NCBI RefSeq assembly: GCF_015711605.1
Contig: NZ_JABTEZ010000001.1
Coordinates: forward strand, 310,001 to 374,000
Origin: Planomonospora sp. ID67723
GTDB taxonomy: Bacteria; Actinomycetota; Actinomycetes; Streptosporangiales; Streptosporangiaceae
Direction: 5' to 3'
DNA length: 64,000 nt
Positions 26,158-34,334 of this stretch are shown here, piece by piece. Every line of letters begins with the position of its first letter. Positions within the stretch are counted from its first letter, which is position 1. A model generated the notes under the pieces. The model searched no databases. It saw only the letters and a program-made list of their open reading frames with translations, and was not told where the DNA came from. Both the position numbers and the translations under genes were made by a program.

Positions 26158-26182
26158 TAGCGTAAGTCATTACCTTTGCTAA
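26157..26182. promoter_or_regulatory. Nested dyad at the marR start, candidate operator
   Basis: TTAGC (26157-26161) and GCTAA (26178-26182) enclose a second dyad, GTAA-GTCA-TTAC (26162-26173). It overlaps the marR start codon and upstream bases, and is AT-rich relative to its surroundings. The rest of the 205-bp gap up to 26362 shows no gene. Confidence 0.4.
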
Positions 26183-26362
26183 CGAAGCTGGATCGCATCT
26201 CATTCCCTCCGGCTCGGGTTTTATTCCGCGAGCCGTACAGCGTGCCAGACGCGACCCCGATCCCCAACCGGTGGGCGGTGATTGCGCGAGTGAGGTCGAT
26301 CTCAACGCCGGTCCCGGCGGAGACCACGGCGTCCCCCGGCCGGGGCGCGGGCACCCGGGAGA

Positions 26363-27919
26363 TCACGTCTGCAGTCTCAGCTCCACCGACGGGACTCCCA
26401 GCAGACGCCCGGCCTCGCGGACGCCGGAGGTGAAGGCGCCGTCGGCGTGACCGAAACGCACCGTGGAGGTCGCCTCGCCCGCGAACAGCACGCGACCGGC
26501 GACCGGGGCGGCCAGGGCCTCGATCGCGGCGACGCCGGCGCCGGGGGTGAGGTGGGTGTAGGCGCCGCGGGCGAACGGGTCGTTCCGCCAGCGGGTGACG
26601 GCCGAGGCCACCGGCGGCGGAAGTTTCGCGCGGAGCACGGAGGCGAGCGCCTCCTGGGCCCGCCCCAGCACCTCGTCCTCGGCCCGCGCGGCCAGGGCCC
26701 TCCCGGCGGGACCGCCGGCCAGCGCGATCAGGGTGGGCGCGCCGGCCGGGCCGGTGGCGTCGATCCAGGCGCGGAACGGGGTGTCGCCGTGCCGGACGAG
26801 GAAGCCGGTGGCGTCGCCGTCCCAGTGGCGGGAGCCGTACCGCAGCACCACCTTCTCGAAGTCGCCGAAGCCGAGCCCCGCGACGGCCCGCGCCTTCGGC
26901 TCGGGCAGAGCCGGGAGGAAGGCGATCGCTCCCGATTTGAGCACCCCGAGGGGAACGGTGACCAGCACGTGCGAGCCGCGCTCGGTGCGGCCGTCGGCCG
27001 TCTCCACGGTGACGCCGTCACCGGTGGCCCGGACCACGCGGACGGCCGAGCCCGTCCGAACGGCCGCGTCGGGGGTGAGCGCCGCGACCAGACGGCGGTA
27101 TCCGCCCTCCGGGACGTCGTCGCCCCCGCCGTAGGGTTCCGGGACCTTCAGCACCGCGGCGGACAGGTCGGCGGCCGGGGCGGCCAGTTCCGTCTCGACG
27201 ACCGTCCGGAGGATGAACCGGACCCACTCGCGGCGGTCGGCGTCGGCCTCCTCGGCGCAGTAGGCGTCGATGAGACCGGCGAGGGTCGTCTCCCGCCCTC
27301 CGTCGCCGGGCTCTCCGGGCCGCCCGGCGGGGCCTCCGGACGGCCCGAACCGGGCGGCGAGCTCCTCGGCGGCGCGCTCGAACCGGGCGGCGAGCCTTTC
27401 GGCGGCGTCCTCGAACCCGGCGGCGCTGCGGAGAAGGCGCAGGCGGCCGATCCCGCGCACGCGCACGCCTCCCTCTCCCACCAGCGCGACCCCGGTGGTG
27501 AGGCCGTCGAGGTCGTACGGCCGCCGCCGGATGCCCGCCCGGTCGCACAGTTCCGTCAGCGGGTTCCCCTGGGGGTTGTGGATCCACGCCGCGCCCAGGT
27601 CGACGTCGGCTCCGCCGGTCTCGACCGTGCGGATCCGGCCGCCCAGTCGGTCCCTCGCCTCCAGGACCAGCACCTCCACCCCGGCCGACGCCAGGGCGTT
27701 GGCCGCGGCGAGACCGGCGAGGCCGGCCCCGATCACGATGACGCGGGTGACGTCGCCCACGACGCCGCCCTGCACGGCGCCGTCGTGATCGACCGCCCAC
27801 CTGCCCCCGGCTGGGCACCGAACCGACGACGCACCGGCCCGGTAGCCGAAGGCGGCTCCGGCGGCCGTGACCGACAGCCCGGCCATCCCTGCCAGCAGCT
27901 CTTTTCTCGTCAGGCGCAT
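26363..27919 (-). CDS. Flavin-containing amine oxidase with Tat-like signal
   Basis: This 518-aa protein starts MRLTRKELLAG followed by a hydrophobic stretch, which resembles a twin-arginine signal with RK in place of RR. It then has the FAD Rossmann motif VIVIGAGLAGLAAANALASAG, LEARDRLGGRIRT, and the C-terminal FAD segment GRVLFAGEATSTVRFGHADGAFTSGVREA. It oxidises a primary or secondary amine to imine, giving H2O2; the substrate is unknown. An ATG four codons earlier (27931) is an alternative start. It is divergent from a tetR gene, with two operator-like dyads between. Confidence 0.87.
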   Translation of the reverse strand: MRLTRKELLAGMAGLSVTAAGAAFGYRAGASSVRCPAGGRWAVDHDGAVQGGVVGDVTRVIVIGAGLAGLAAANALASAGVEVLVLEARDRLGGRIRTVETGGADVDLGAAWIHNPQGNPLTELCDRAGIRRRPYDLDGLTTGVALVGEGGVRVRGIGRLRLLRSAAGFEDAAERLAARFERAAEELAARFGPSGGPAGRPGEPGDGGRETTLAGLIDAYCAEEADADRREWVRFILRTVVETELAAPAADLSAAVLKVPEPYGGGDDVPEGGYRRLVAALTPDAAVRTGSAVRVVRATGDGVTVETADGRTERGSHVLVTVPLGVLKSGAIAFLPALPEPKARAVAGLGFGDFEKVVLRYGSRHWDGDATGFLVRHGDTPFRAWIDATGPAGAPTLIALAGGPAGRALAARAEDEVLGRAQEALASVLRAKLPPPVASAVTRWRNDPFARGAYTHLTPGAGVAAIEALAAPVAGRVLFAGEATSTVRFGHADGAFTSGVREAGRLLGVPSVELRLQT

Positions 27920-27949
27920 GCCGCTCCCCATCGCTCCTGGTGAACCGCG

Positions 27950-27990
27950 TTGTACGGTGAACAACAGCGAATCTATTGTACGGTGGACAA
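27950..27990. promoter_or_regulatory. Two TTGT-N7-ACAA operator dyads
   Basis: TTGTACGGTGAACAA (27950-27964) and TTGTACGGTGGACAA (27976-27990) are 14/15 identical, each a dyad, spaced 26 bp centre to centre. They lie in the 72-bp gap between the divergent amine oxidase and tetR genes, the second touching the tetR start. This is the expected position for TetR autorepression with co-control of the oxidase. Confidence 0.7.
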
Positions 27991-27991
27991 C

Positions 27992-28669
27992 ATGGTCAAG
28001 AAGATCACCGGAGACCGGTCCCGTGAGGCGGCCGAGCCGGAGCGGCAACCCCTGTCCCGGGAGCTGATCCTGCGGCGGGCCCTGGAGATGATCGACGAGG
28101 CCGGGGTGGAGGCGCTGAGCGTCCGGCGCCTCGCCACCGACCTCGGTGTGTTCCCGACGGCGCTGTACTACTACCTGCCGACCAGGAACGCGGTGCTGCG
28201 CGGCGTCGTGGAGACCGTCCTGGAGGAGATGGACCTCACGCGGGCCCGCACCGGCGGCTGGCGGGACCGGGTCCGGGCGCTGTGCCACGCCCTGCGGCAG
28301 GTCGCGCACGCCCATCCCCGGCTCTTCCCCTACCTGGCCTCCTACCCGGAGAGCACCATGCAGGAGTACCGGATCTACGAGGAGCTGTACCGCGCGCTGG
28401 AGGAGGCCGGCCTGCCCCCCGTGCGGATCGTGCACGCGAGCACCCTGCTCTTCTCCTACACCACCGGCTTCACGCTCGCCGAGGTCAACGCCGCCATCGG
28501 CCCGCCGGACGAGGCCGAGTCCGGCCAGCTGTCGGCGCTGCCCCCCGCCGAGTTCCCCGTCACCCACCGGCTGGCCGGCGAGATCCGCGGCCTCGACCTG
28601 GAGGCGGGTTTCGCGGCCGGGATCGAGGTGATCCTCGACGGCCTGACCGGGCGGCCGGCCGCGGGGTGA
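27992..28669 (+). CDS. TetR-family transcriptional regulator
   Basis: This 225-aa protein has N-terminal HTH LSRELILRRALEMIDEAGVEALSVRRLATDLGVFPTALYYYLPTRNAVL and a C-terminal ligand-binding helical domain of the TetR_C/tetracycline-repressor-like type. The ATG at 27992 is chosen because the next upstream in-frame start lies inside the first operator. It is likely the repressor of the divergent amine oxidase; the ligand is unknown. Confidence 0.9.
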   Translation: MVKKITGDRSREAAEPERQPLSRELILRRALEMIDEAGVEALSVRRLATDLGVFPTALYYYLPTRNAVLRGVVETVLEEMDLTRARTGGWRDRVRALCHALRQVAHAHPRLFPYLASYPESTMQEYRIYEELYRALEEAGLPPVRIVHASTLLFSYTTGFTLAEVNAAIGPPDEAESGQLSALPPAEFPVTHRLAGEIRGLDLEAGFAAGIEVILDGLTGRPAAG

Positions 28670-28764
28670 ACCCCCCGCCGGTCGCCTGTTCGGCCGAAGC
28701 GCTCGCGGTCCGGCGCCGCGAGAATCCTGCACGTGCCGACATCCGTCCCCGCCAGGAGTGACCA

Positions 28765-29445
28765 GTGACCACTCACCCGCGCGCCGACCCCACCCGCGGG
28801 CAGCCTGCTCCCGTCCGTCAGGTCGCTCTCCGCACCGCCCTCCTGACGCTCGTCCCCGCCGTGCTCGCCGCAGCCGGACTGCTGCACCCGCATCACCTGA
28901 CGCAGGACACCGCCGTACGGTGGGTCGCCCTGCACCTGTTCCTCCTCCCGGTGTTTCCCCTGCTGGCGGGCTCCCTGCTGCTGCTCCTGCGCGGGCTGGA
29001 GGGTCCCTGGGTGAGGGCCGCGCGGGTGGGCTCCTACGTCTACGCGATCTTCTACACGAGCCTCGACGCGATCGCCGGGGTCGCCTACGGGACCTTGGTG
29101 GCCAACACCGACGACCTCTCCGCCCTGACCCGTGCCGGTACGGCCATCGACGTGGTCGGAGGAGCGCTCGGACTGGTCGGGTCGGCGGGCTTCCTGCTGG
29201 CCTCGATCGCGACGACCGCGGCCCTGGCCGCACGTCACGGCGGACGGCGCGTGGCGGTCGGCGGCGCGATCCTGATCGCCGCCTCCGTCATGTGGCTGGG
29301 CAGCCACATCTACTGGCCCGAAGGCGTGATCACCGTACTGGGCCTGGGACTGGGAATCGGGCTGCTCAACGTCGCGAGCTCCGACGGGGTCCCGGCCGGC
29401 GCCGGCGACCGGGTGGCCCTCGCTCCACCGTCGAGTCCCCGATGA
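28765..29445 (+). CDS. Six-TM membrane protein of unknown function
   Basis: The GTG at 28765 has a good RBS (CCAGGAG). The 226-aa product has about six hydrophobic segments: TALLTLVPAVLAAAGLL, WVALHLFLLPVFPLLAGSLLLLL, a YVYAIFYTSLDAIAGVAYGTLV segment, DVVGGALGLVGSAGFLLAS, VAVGGAILIAASVMWL and VITVLGLGLGIGLLNVA. No family is recognised. It lies about 95 bp behind tetR on the same strand, so it may share its transcript. Confidence 0.75.
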   Translation: MTTHPRADPTRGQPAPVRQVALRTALLTLVPAVLAAAGLLHPHHLTQDTAVRWVALHLFLLPVFPLLAGSLLLLLRGLEGPWVRAARVGSYVYAIFYTSLDAIAGVAYGTLVANTDDLSALTRAGTAIDVVGGALGLVGSAGFLLASIATTAALAARHGGRRVAVGGAILIAASVMWLGSHIYWPEGVITVLGLGLGIGLLNVASSDGVPAGAGDRVALAPPSSPR

Positions 29446-29553
29446 ACCCGGCCGGCCGCCGGTAGTACACGGGAACGTCCGCGTCGTCCTTTCCGAGTCG
29501 GCGGTGAGCTCTTACCACCCCGTGGCGCGGGCCTCCGGCCGATCCCCGCAACG

Positions 29554-29928
29554 CTACGCCTCACGCCGGGCGGCAAGTTCGGCCAGCCGGTCGAACGTCC
29601 GGATGAGCACCGCGCGCCGCTGCGCCCGGTATTCAGGACGCGGCTTCAGGTTGTCTATCGCCCCGTCCCAGACGGCCATGTACGTCTTCTTCCACTCCCC
29701 GATCGTGTCCGCTCCAGGCAGCTCGGCGCCGACGTAGTGCTGCTGGGCGATGAGGTACAGCAGTTCGAGGTTGCACGGGACCGCGACACCCCAGTACTCG
29801 TCGGGCTCGAGGTGGATCGGATCACCCGCCATCGCCTCGGAGACCTCGGTGATCAGCCGATCGGTGATGATCGAGAGGTGATCGGCCGCCGTGTCCTCAT
29901 CGAAGTTTCCCGGGCCCCAGATACCCAT
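29554..29928 (-). CDS. DUF4259 domain protein
   Basis: This 124-aa cytoplasmic protein opens MGIWGPGNFDEDTAADHLS, the diagnostic start of DUF4259, which continues through helices to TFDRLAELAARREA. The ATG has an ideal RBS (AAGGAG, 5-nt spacing). The function of the family is not established. It lies about 100 bp downstream of the NACHT NTPase gene on the same strand. Confidence 0.85.
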   Translation of the reverse strand: MGIWGPGNFDEDTAADHLSIITDRLITEVSEAMAGDPIHLEPDEYWGVAVPCNLELLYLIAQQHYVGAELPGADTIGEWKKTYMAVWDGAIDNLKPRPEYRAQRRAVLIRTFDRLAELAARREA

Positions 29929-30031
29929 TCGATCTCCTTGAAGCGATGTTCCCGGTGACGCTACCGCCTGGATCGACGGCGGGTCACAGCCAGCGCCCGC
30001 AGGGGACGAAGCCCCGTTCACGCGGGTCGCT

Positions 30032-32047
30032 TCACGCATCGACCGGGTCGACGCGCCTGCGGATGGATTCGGGAGCGGGGTGGCGGGCCAGGTAGTCCTG
30101 GAGTTCCCGGTGGCGGAACTGGTAGGCGATGCCGGCGACGCGGATGAGGCCGATCTCGGTGCACCAGTGCAGGAACCGGCCCAGCCGCCACGGCAGCGCC
30201 TGGCGGCTCCAGCTCCGGGTGCACGCCAGGAACGCGACGTAGCGCAGCGCCACGGTCCCGGACGCGAGGCCGAACGCCAGCCCGGCCGCCGCCCCGGCCA
30301 CGAGGCCGGACGCGAGACCGACGGCAGGGGTGATCCCCAGGCCGGCGGCGAGCCCGATCCCCACTCCGACTCCCAGCCCGCTGGCGGCATCGGACAGCAC
30401 CACGGTGCGGGGAGTCCGCGCTGTCGCGGTCCCGGAACCGGTGGATGTCTCCATGAAGCCGATCACCAGGCCGGCCGCCAGCCCGACCGCGAGGTTACCG
30501 GCGAGCCCGGCCGCCAAACCGACGACGGTCCCGGCTGCGATACGGCGCCGGCTGGCGCGCGTGGTCAGCACGGGTACGCGCAGACGTCGCGGCTCCGGCC
30601 ACGCCGACCACGCCCTCGCCGCCACGGTGAGACCCGCCAGGATCGCGACGCCCGTCGTCAGGTCGAAGCCCCAGGCTCGCATCCCCATCACTCCGGCGAG
30701 CAACCACGGCATGACGACGGGCAGCACGTGCACGATCCGCGGGAGGCGGGGTCCGGCCAGCGGCCACAGCTCGTGCAGCACCAGATCCGTGCCCGGCAGG
30801 GGTCGTCCGTCGAGCGCCGGGGGCGGGGCAGCGGCGTTGCGGTCCAGGTAGCGGGCCAGCACCGCCAGCCACGTCCACACCTGGCGCGGGCTGTAGGGGG
30901 CGTCGGCGGGAGTGACGGTGGAGATCAGTTGTGCCAGGAGATGATCTCCGATGGCTTCGGCCGAGTCCAGGGCGGTCAGCTCGGCAGGAGTGCGTAGAGA
31001 GCTCGTGCGGGGGCCGTGGGGGCTGGGGCGTTCATAGACGGTCACAGCCAGGGTGAGCCGCCACGGGGTGGCCAGGCCGCGGGCCAGCGGTCCGACCGGT
31101 TCGGTCCTCAGCGTCTCCAGCACCCCCTCCCATCGCGGCGAGCCCTGGGTGCGGCGGCTCAGAAACCCTGCGGCTGTGACGGACAGGACCGGGAGGATCT
31201 CCACCCAGGTGATGTCGGCGCCGCCGCTGCGGGCGGCACGCAGCGCCTGGTACTGGGCGGTGCGGCAGGTCAGCACCACATCGGCCCGGTCGCTGCCATG
31301 CAGGTAGGCATCCACCTGAGCCAGGGCCTGGCCGGCGCGGGAGGCTCCGCCGGGGGCGGAGCCGGCGTCCATCTCGTCCAGGCCGTCCAGGACCGGCAGC
31401 ACCAGCCGGGCCGCCACCAACTGCTCGGCGACGGCCGGCTGCAGGCGGAACACCCGCACCAGGTGGATTCGCAGGAGTTCGTCGACGCTGCGGCGGACGT
31501 CCCAGGAGGCGGCCGAGATCCGTACCGGCACCGGGTCGTCCGTACGGCGTCCGGCGAGCAGTCCCAGGATCAGTTCGATGGCCAGGACCGTCTTGCCGGC
31601 GCCGGGCGCACCGGTGATCACCAGCCGGTGGGGAGGGCGTGGCCGAGGCGGCCGGTAGTAGTCGACGATCTGCGTGAGCCTGCCTCCAGGGGGGAAATCC
31701 AGCACCCGGTGGGCGGGGGCGTGGAGCAGAGCGAACGTCACGTCGATCGGTACGACGTGGTCGCCCAGCATCCGGTAGCGGGCCTCCTGCTCGGCCTCCC
31801 CGACGGCGATGGCCAGTTCCTTGAGCGCATCGGCCGGGGTGAGCGGCTGCCGCAGCGCCTGACCCAGCGTCCACAGGCTCACCCCGAGGGCCAGCAGGGC
31901 GATGACCGCGCCGAGCGGATCGATGTCTCCGACTCCCTCGGCCTCCGGCAGCAGCCAGGCGCCCGCTGCGGCGGCGGCCAGCGCCGTCAGGAGCGCCGCC
32001 GCGCTGACGAGCCCGTACCTGGCACGTGTGCGGCGATCTCGGCCCAT
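30032..32047 (-). CDS. Membrane-embedded NACHT NTPase
   Basis: This 671-aa protein has two N-terminal TMs (about 13-33 and 45-63), a NACHT NTPase with Walker A GAPGAGKT (146-153) and the acidic Walker B VLPVLDGLDEMD (about 211-222), and a helical winged region. Its C-terminal membrane domain is made of Gly/Ala-rich repeats (GLAAGLAGNLAVGLAAGLVIGF, GLGVGVGIGLAAGLG, GLASGLVAGAAAGLAFGL). A final conserved segment, YQFRHRELQDYLA, is typical of NACHT proteins. NACHT NTPases include bacterial antiphage effectors (bNACHT), but many actinomycete members have no known role. The ATG at 32047 is used; the frame is open further upstream. Confidence 0.82.
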   Translation of the reverse strand: MGRDRRTRARYGLVSAAALLTALAAAAAGAWLLPEAEGVGDIDPLGAVIALLALGVSLWTLGQALRQPLTPADALKELAIAVGEAEQEARYRMLGDHVVPIDVTFALLHAPAHRVLDFPPGGRLTQIVDYYRPPRPRPPHRLVITGAPGAGKTVLAIELILGLLAGRRTDDPVPVRISAASWDVRRSVDELLRIHLVRVFRLQPAVAEQLVAARLVLPVLDGLDEMDAGSAPGGASRAGQALAQVDAYLHGSDRADVVLTCRTAQYQALRAARSGGADITWVEILPVLSVTAAGFLSRRTQGSPRWEGVLETLRTEPVGPLARGLATPWRLTLAVTVYERPSPHGPRTSSLRTPAELTALDSAEAIGDHLLAQLISTVTPADAPYSPRQVWTWLAVLARYLDRNAAAPPPALDGRPLPGTDLVLHELWPLAGPRLPRIVHVLPVVMPWLLAGVMGMRAWGFDLTTGVAILAGLTVAARAWSAWPEPRRLRVPVLTTRASRRRIAAGTVVGLAAGLAGNLAVGLAAGLVIGFMETSTGSGTATARTPRTVVLSDAASGLGVGVGIGLAAGLGITPAVGLASGLVAGAAAGLAFGLASGTVALRYVAFLACTRSWSRQALPWRLGRFLHWCTEIGLIRVAGIAYQFRHRELQDYLARHPAPESIRRRVDPVDA

Positions 32048-32370
32048 GGCCACTGATACTGACGCACCGCGCCCGGCTGTGATAGGGGCACCGCCGGCTT
32101 CCCGCAGGCTTCCTCGGGCGGCGGGGCGGCGTCGGGGTGTCGTACGGCGGCCGCTGACAGCACCGGCTTCGACATGCCGGTCGCCCTGTGGAGCAGTCAG
32201 CCGGGGAACAGGACGACCCGCAGCGGGCGAAGCAGTGTCATCGACCGGCTCCGTGCTCTCCCGGGCCGGGGACGCTCCCTCGTCCCCAGTGCCGGGCGTC
32301 TGAGCCACAAGACGGACAAGGCCGTCGCGGCGACCGCGAACGGTCACCACGACGGCCTCCAGAACGGTGC
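32048..32370. other. 323-bp gap without a recognised gene
   Basis: This lies between the NACHT start and the purine permease stop. The NACHT frame stays open through it, but third positions are mixed and the peptide is Arg/Pro-rich with no resemblance to a domain, so I do not extend the gene. It should contain the NACHT promoter. I see no strong repeat or hairpin. Confidence 0.5.
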
Positions 32371-33852
32371 TCAGGCGAGGCCGAGCAGGACCTTGATGGG
32401 GCCGAGGGCGAAGTAGACGACGAACAGGGCCGCGACCACCCACATCAGCGGGTGCACCTCACGCGCCCTGCCCTTCACCAGCTTGATCAGCACGAAGGTG
32501 ACGAACCCCGCGCCGATTCCGTTGGCGATCGAGTAGCTGAAAGGCATCAGCACGATCGTGAGGAAGGCCGGGATGGCGATCTCGTAGTCGGTGAAGTCGA
32601 TGTCACGGATGGAGGTCATCATCAGGAAGCCCACCACGACCAGCGCCGGGGCGGCGGCCTCGTGGGGGACGATGCCGACCAGCGGTGAGATGAAGATCGC
32701 CAGCAGGAACAGCACGCCGGTGACCACGCTGGCCAGACCGGTGCGCGCACCCTCGCCGACGCCCGCGGCCGACTCGATGTAGGTCGTGTTGGAGGAGACC
32801 GAGCCCGCGCCACCGGCCGCCGCGCCGATCGAGTCGACGAGCAGGATCTCGCGTGTCCTGGGCAGCGTGCCGTCTTCCTTGATCAGCCCGGCCTGGCCGC
32901 CGACGCCGACGATCGTGCCCATGGTGTCGAAGAAGTCGGTGATCAGCAGGGTGAAGACGAGCAGCAGGACCATGATGACCGAGACGGAGCTGAACGCGCC
33001 TACGGGATCGAACTCCCTGAACAGCACCAGCGGGTTGCTGAACCCGAAGATGTTGTCGGGCAGCCCGGGGACGACGAGCCGGAAGCCGAACGGGTTGGGA
33101 TTGTCGGGCGTCCCCGGGCCGCCGACCTTGGCCACCGCCTCGACGACGATCGCGAGGACCGTGGTGGCGACGATGCCGATCAGGATGGCGCCCTTCACCT
33201 TGCGGGCCACCAGCAGGGCGGTCAGCAGCAGGCCGACCACGAACACGAGCAGCGGCCAGCTCGTCAGGCCGCCTTCGATGCCGAGCTCCAGCGGTACGGC
33301 GGGCGCCTTGCGGACGAAACCGGCGTCCACGAAGCCGATCAGCGCGATGAACAGGCCGATGCCGACGCTGATCGCAGTCTTGAGCTGGGCCGGGATGGCG
33401 TTGAACACCGCGGTGCGGAACCCGGTCAGCACCAGGAGGGCGATGATCACGCCTTCCAGGAAGACCAGGCCCATGGCCGACTCCCAGGACATCTGCGTGG
33501 CGATGCCGAAGGTGACGAAGGCGTTGAGGCCCAGGCCCGCGGCCATCGCGAACGGGACCCTGCCGATGACGCCCATCAGGATGCTGAGCACCCCGGCGAC
33601 GAAGGCGGTGCCCGCGGCGACCAGGGGGATGGGCGCCGAGGTCGCGTCGGCGATGTACTGGCCCTCGACGTCCTTGGCCGTGGCGATGATCAGGGGGTTG
33701 AGCACCACGATGTAGGCCATCGTGAAGAAGGTCGCGAAGCCGCCGCGAACCTCCCTGCCCACTGACGAACCACGTTCAGAGATGTGGAAGAAACGGTCAA
33801 GTGAACTTTTTGGGGGTGTTTTAGCATCATGGACTGTCTTAGCGTCACTCAC
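32371..33852 (-). CDS. NCS2-family guanine/hypoxanthine (AzgA-type) permease
   Basis: This 493-aa permease has 12-14 hydrophobic segments. It opens LDRFFHISERGSSVGREVRGGFATFFTMAYIVVLNP, a signature of AzgA/PbuG purine transporters, with GLGLNAFVTFG and an SNTTYIESAAGVGEGARTGLA segment. It imports purine bases by proton symport. The GTG at 33852 is chosen because the family starts near here and upstream residues look non-coding; the RBS is poor. The first 20 codons are unusually AT-rich. It is divergent from a DUF2530 gene. Confidence 0.9.
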   Translation of the reverse strand: MSDAKTVHDAKTPPKSSLDRFFHISERGSSVGREVRGGFATFFTMAYIVVLNPLIIATAKDVEGQYIADATSAPIPLVAAGTAFVAGVLSILMGVIGRVPFAMAAGLGLNAFVTFGIATQMSWESAMGLVFLEGVIIALLVLTGFRTAVFNAIPAQLKTAISVGIGLFIALIGFVDAGFVRKAPAVPLELGIEGGLTSWPLLVFVVGLLLTALLVARKVKGAILIGIVATTVLAIVVEAVAKVGGPGTPDNPNPFGFRLVVPGLPDNIFGFSNPLVLFREFDPVGAFSSVSVIMVLLLVFTLLITDFFDTMGTIVGVGGQAGLIKEDGTLPRTREILLVDSIGAAAGGAGSVSSNTTYIESAAGVGEGARTGLASVVTGVLFLLAIFISPLVGIVPHEAAAPALVVVGFLMMTSIRDIDFTDYEIAIPAFLTIVLMPFSYSIANGIGAGFVTFVLIKLVKGRAREVHPLMWVVAALFVVYFALGPIKVLLGLA

Positions 33853-33983
33853 GGACGCAGATTGGCAGCAAGCACCTGCTCCCGGAAGGCCCAGTTCACG
33901 ATGGTGATGGGATCGCAACCGATCCGCGCCCTCACTCTTCCCGTTTTGCGAGTAGTGAGATTTCGTCGCCTACGCTGGATCGT

Positions 33984-34316
33984 GTGAACGAGCCTCGCCG
34001 CCAGGATCTCCAGCCGCTGAAGACCAACGACACGGCGACGATCCTCGCGGGCATGGGCCTGTGGACGATCGCCCTCGTCGTGCTCGTGGTGCTCCGGCCC
34101 GGCCCCGAGCACCAGTGGTGGATCTGGACGTGCGTGTCGGGCCTGTGCGGCGGACTCTTCGGTCTCTGGTACGTCCGGCGGCGCGACCGCCGGGGCCCGC
34201 CGCCTCTCTCGGAGGAGCCGGTCGAGCCCGCGACGGCGATCCCGCCCGCCTCGCCCGCGCCCGGGACGGACGGGTCCGGGACCCTCGGCGACAGCAGCGG
34301 GCGGCCGGTCACCTGA
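33984..34316 (+). CDS. DUF2530 small membrane protein
   Basis: This 110-aa protein has two TM helices (ATILAGMGLWTIALVVLVVL and WWIWTCVSGLCGGLFGLWYVRRRDRR) and a Pro-rich cytoplasmic tail. The pattern PLKTNDTATILAGMGLW matches DUF2530, found only in actinobacteria. A TACGCT hexamer lies 7 nt before the GTG, consistent with a very short leader. Function unknown. It is convergent with the sacsin-like gene; an 18-bp gap carries a CGCCCG-TGC-CGGGCG hairpin at 34321-34335. Confidence 0.85.
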   Translation: MNEPRRQDLQPLKTNDTATILAGMGLWTIALVVLVVLRPGPEHQWWIWTCVSGLCGGLFGLWYVRRRDRRGPPPLSEEPVEPATAIPPASPAPGTDGSGTLGDSSGRPVT

Positions 34317-34334
34317 CGGCGCCCGTGCCGGGCG

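Noticed and set aside
32048..32443. A 132-residue N-terminal extension of the NACHT protein
   Set aside because: The Arg/Pro-rich peptide has mixed third-position use and would precede a natural start with positive residues followed by TM1.
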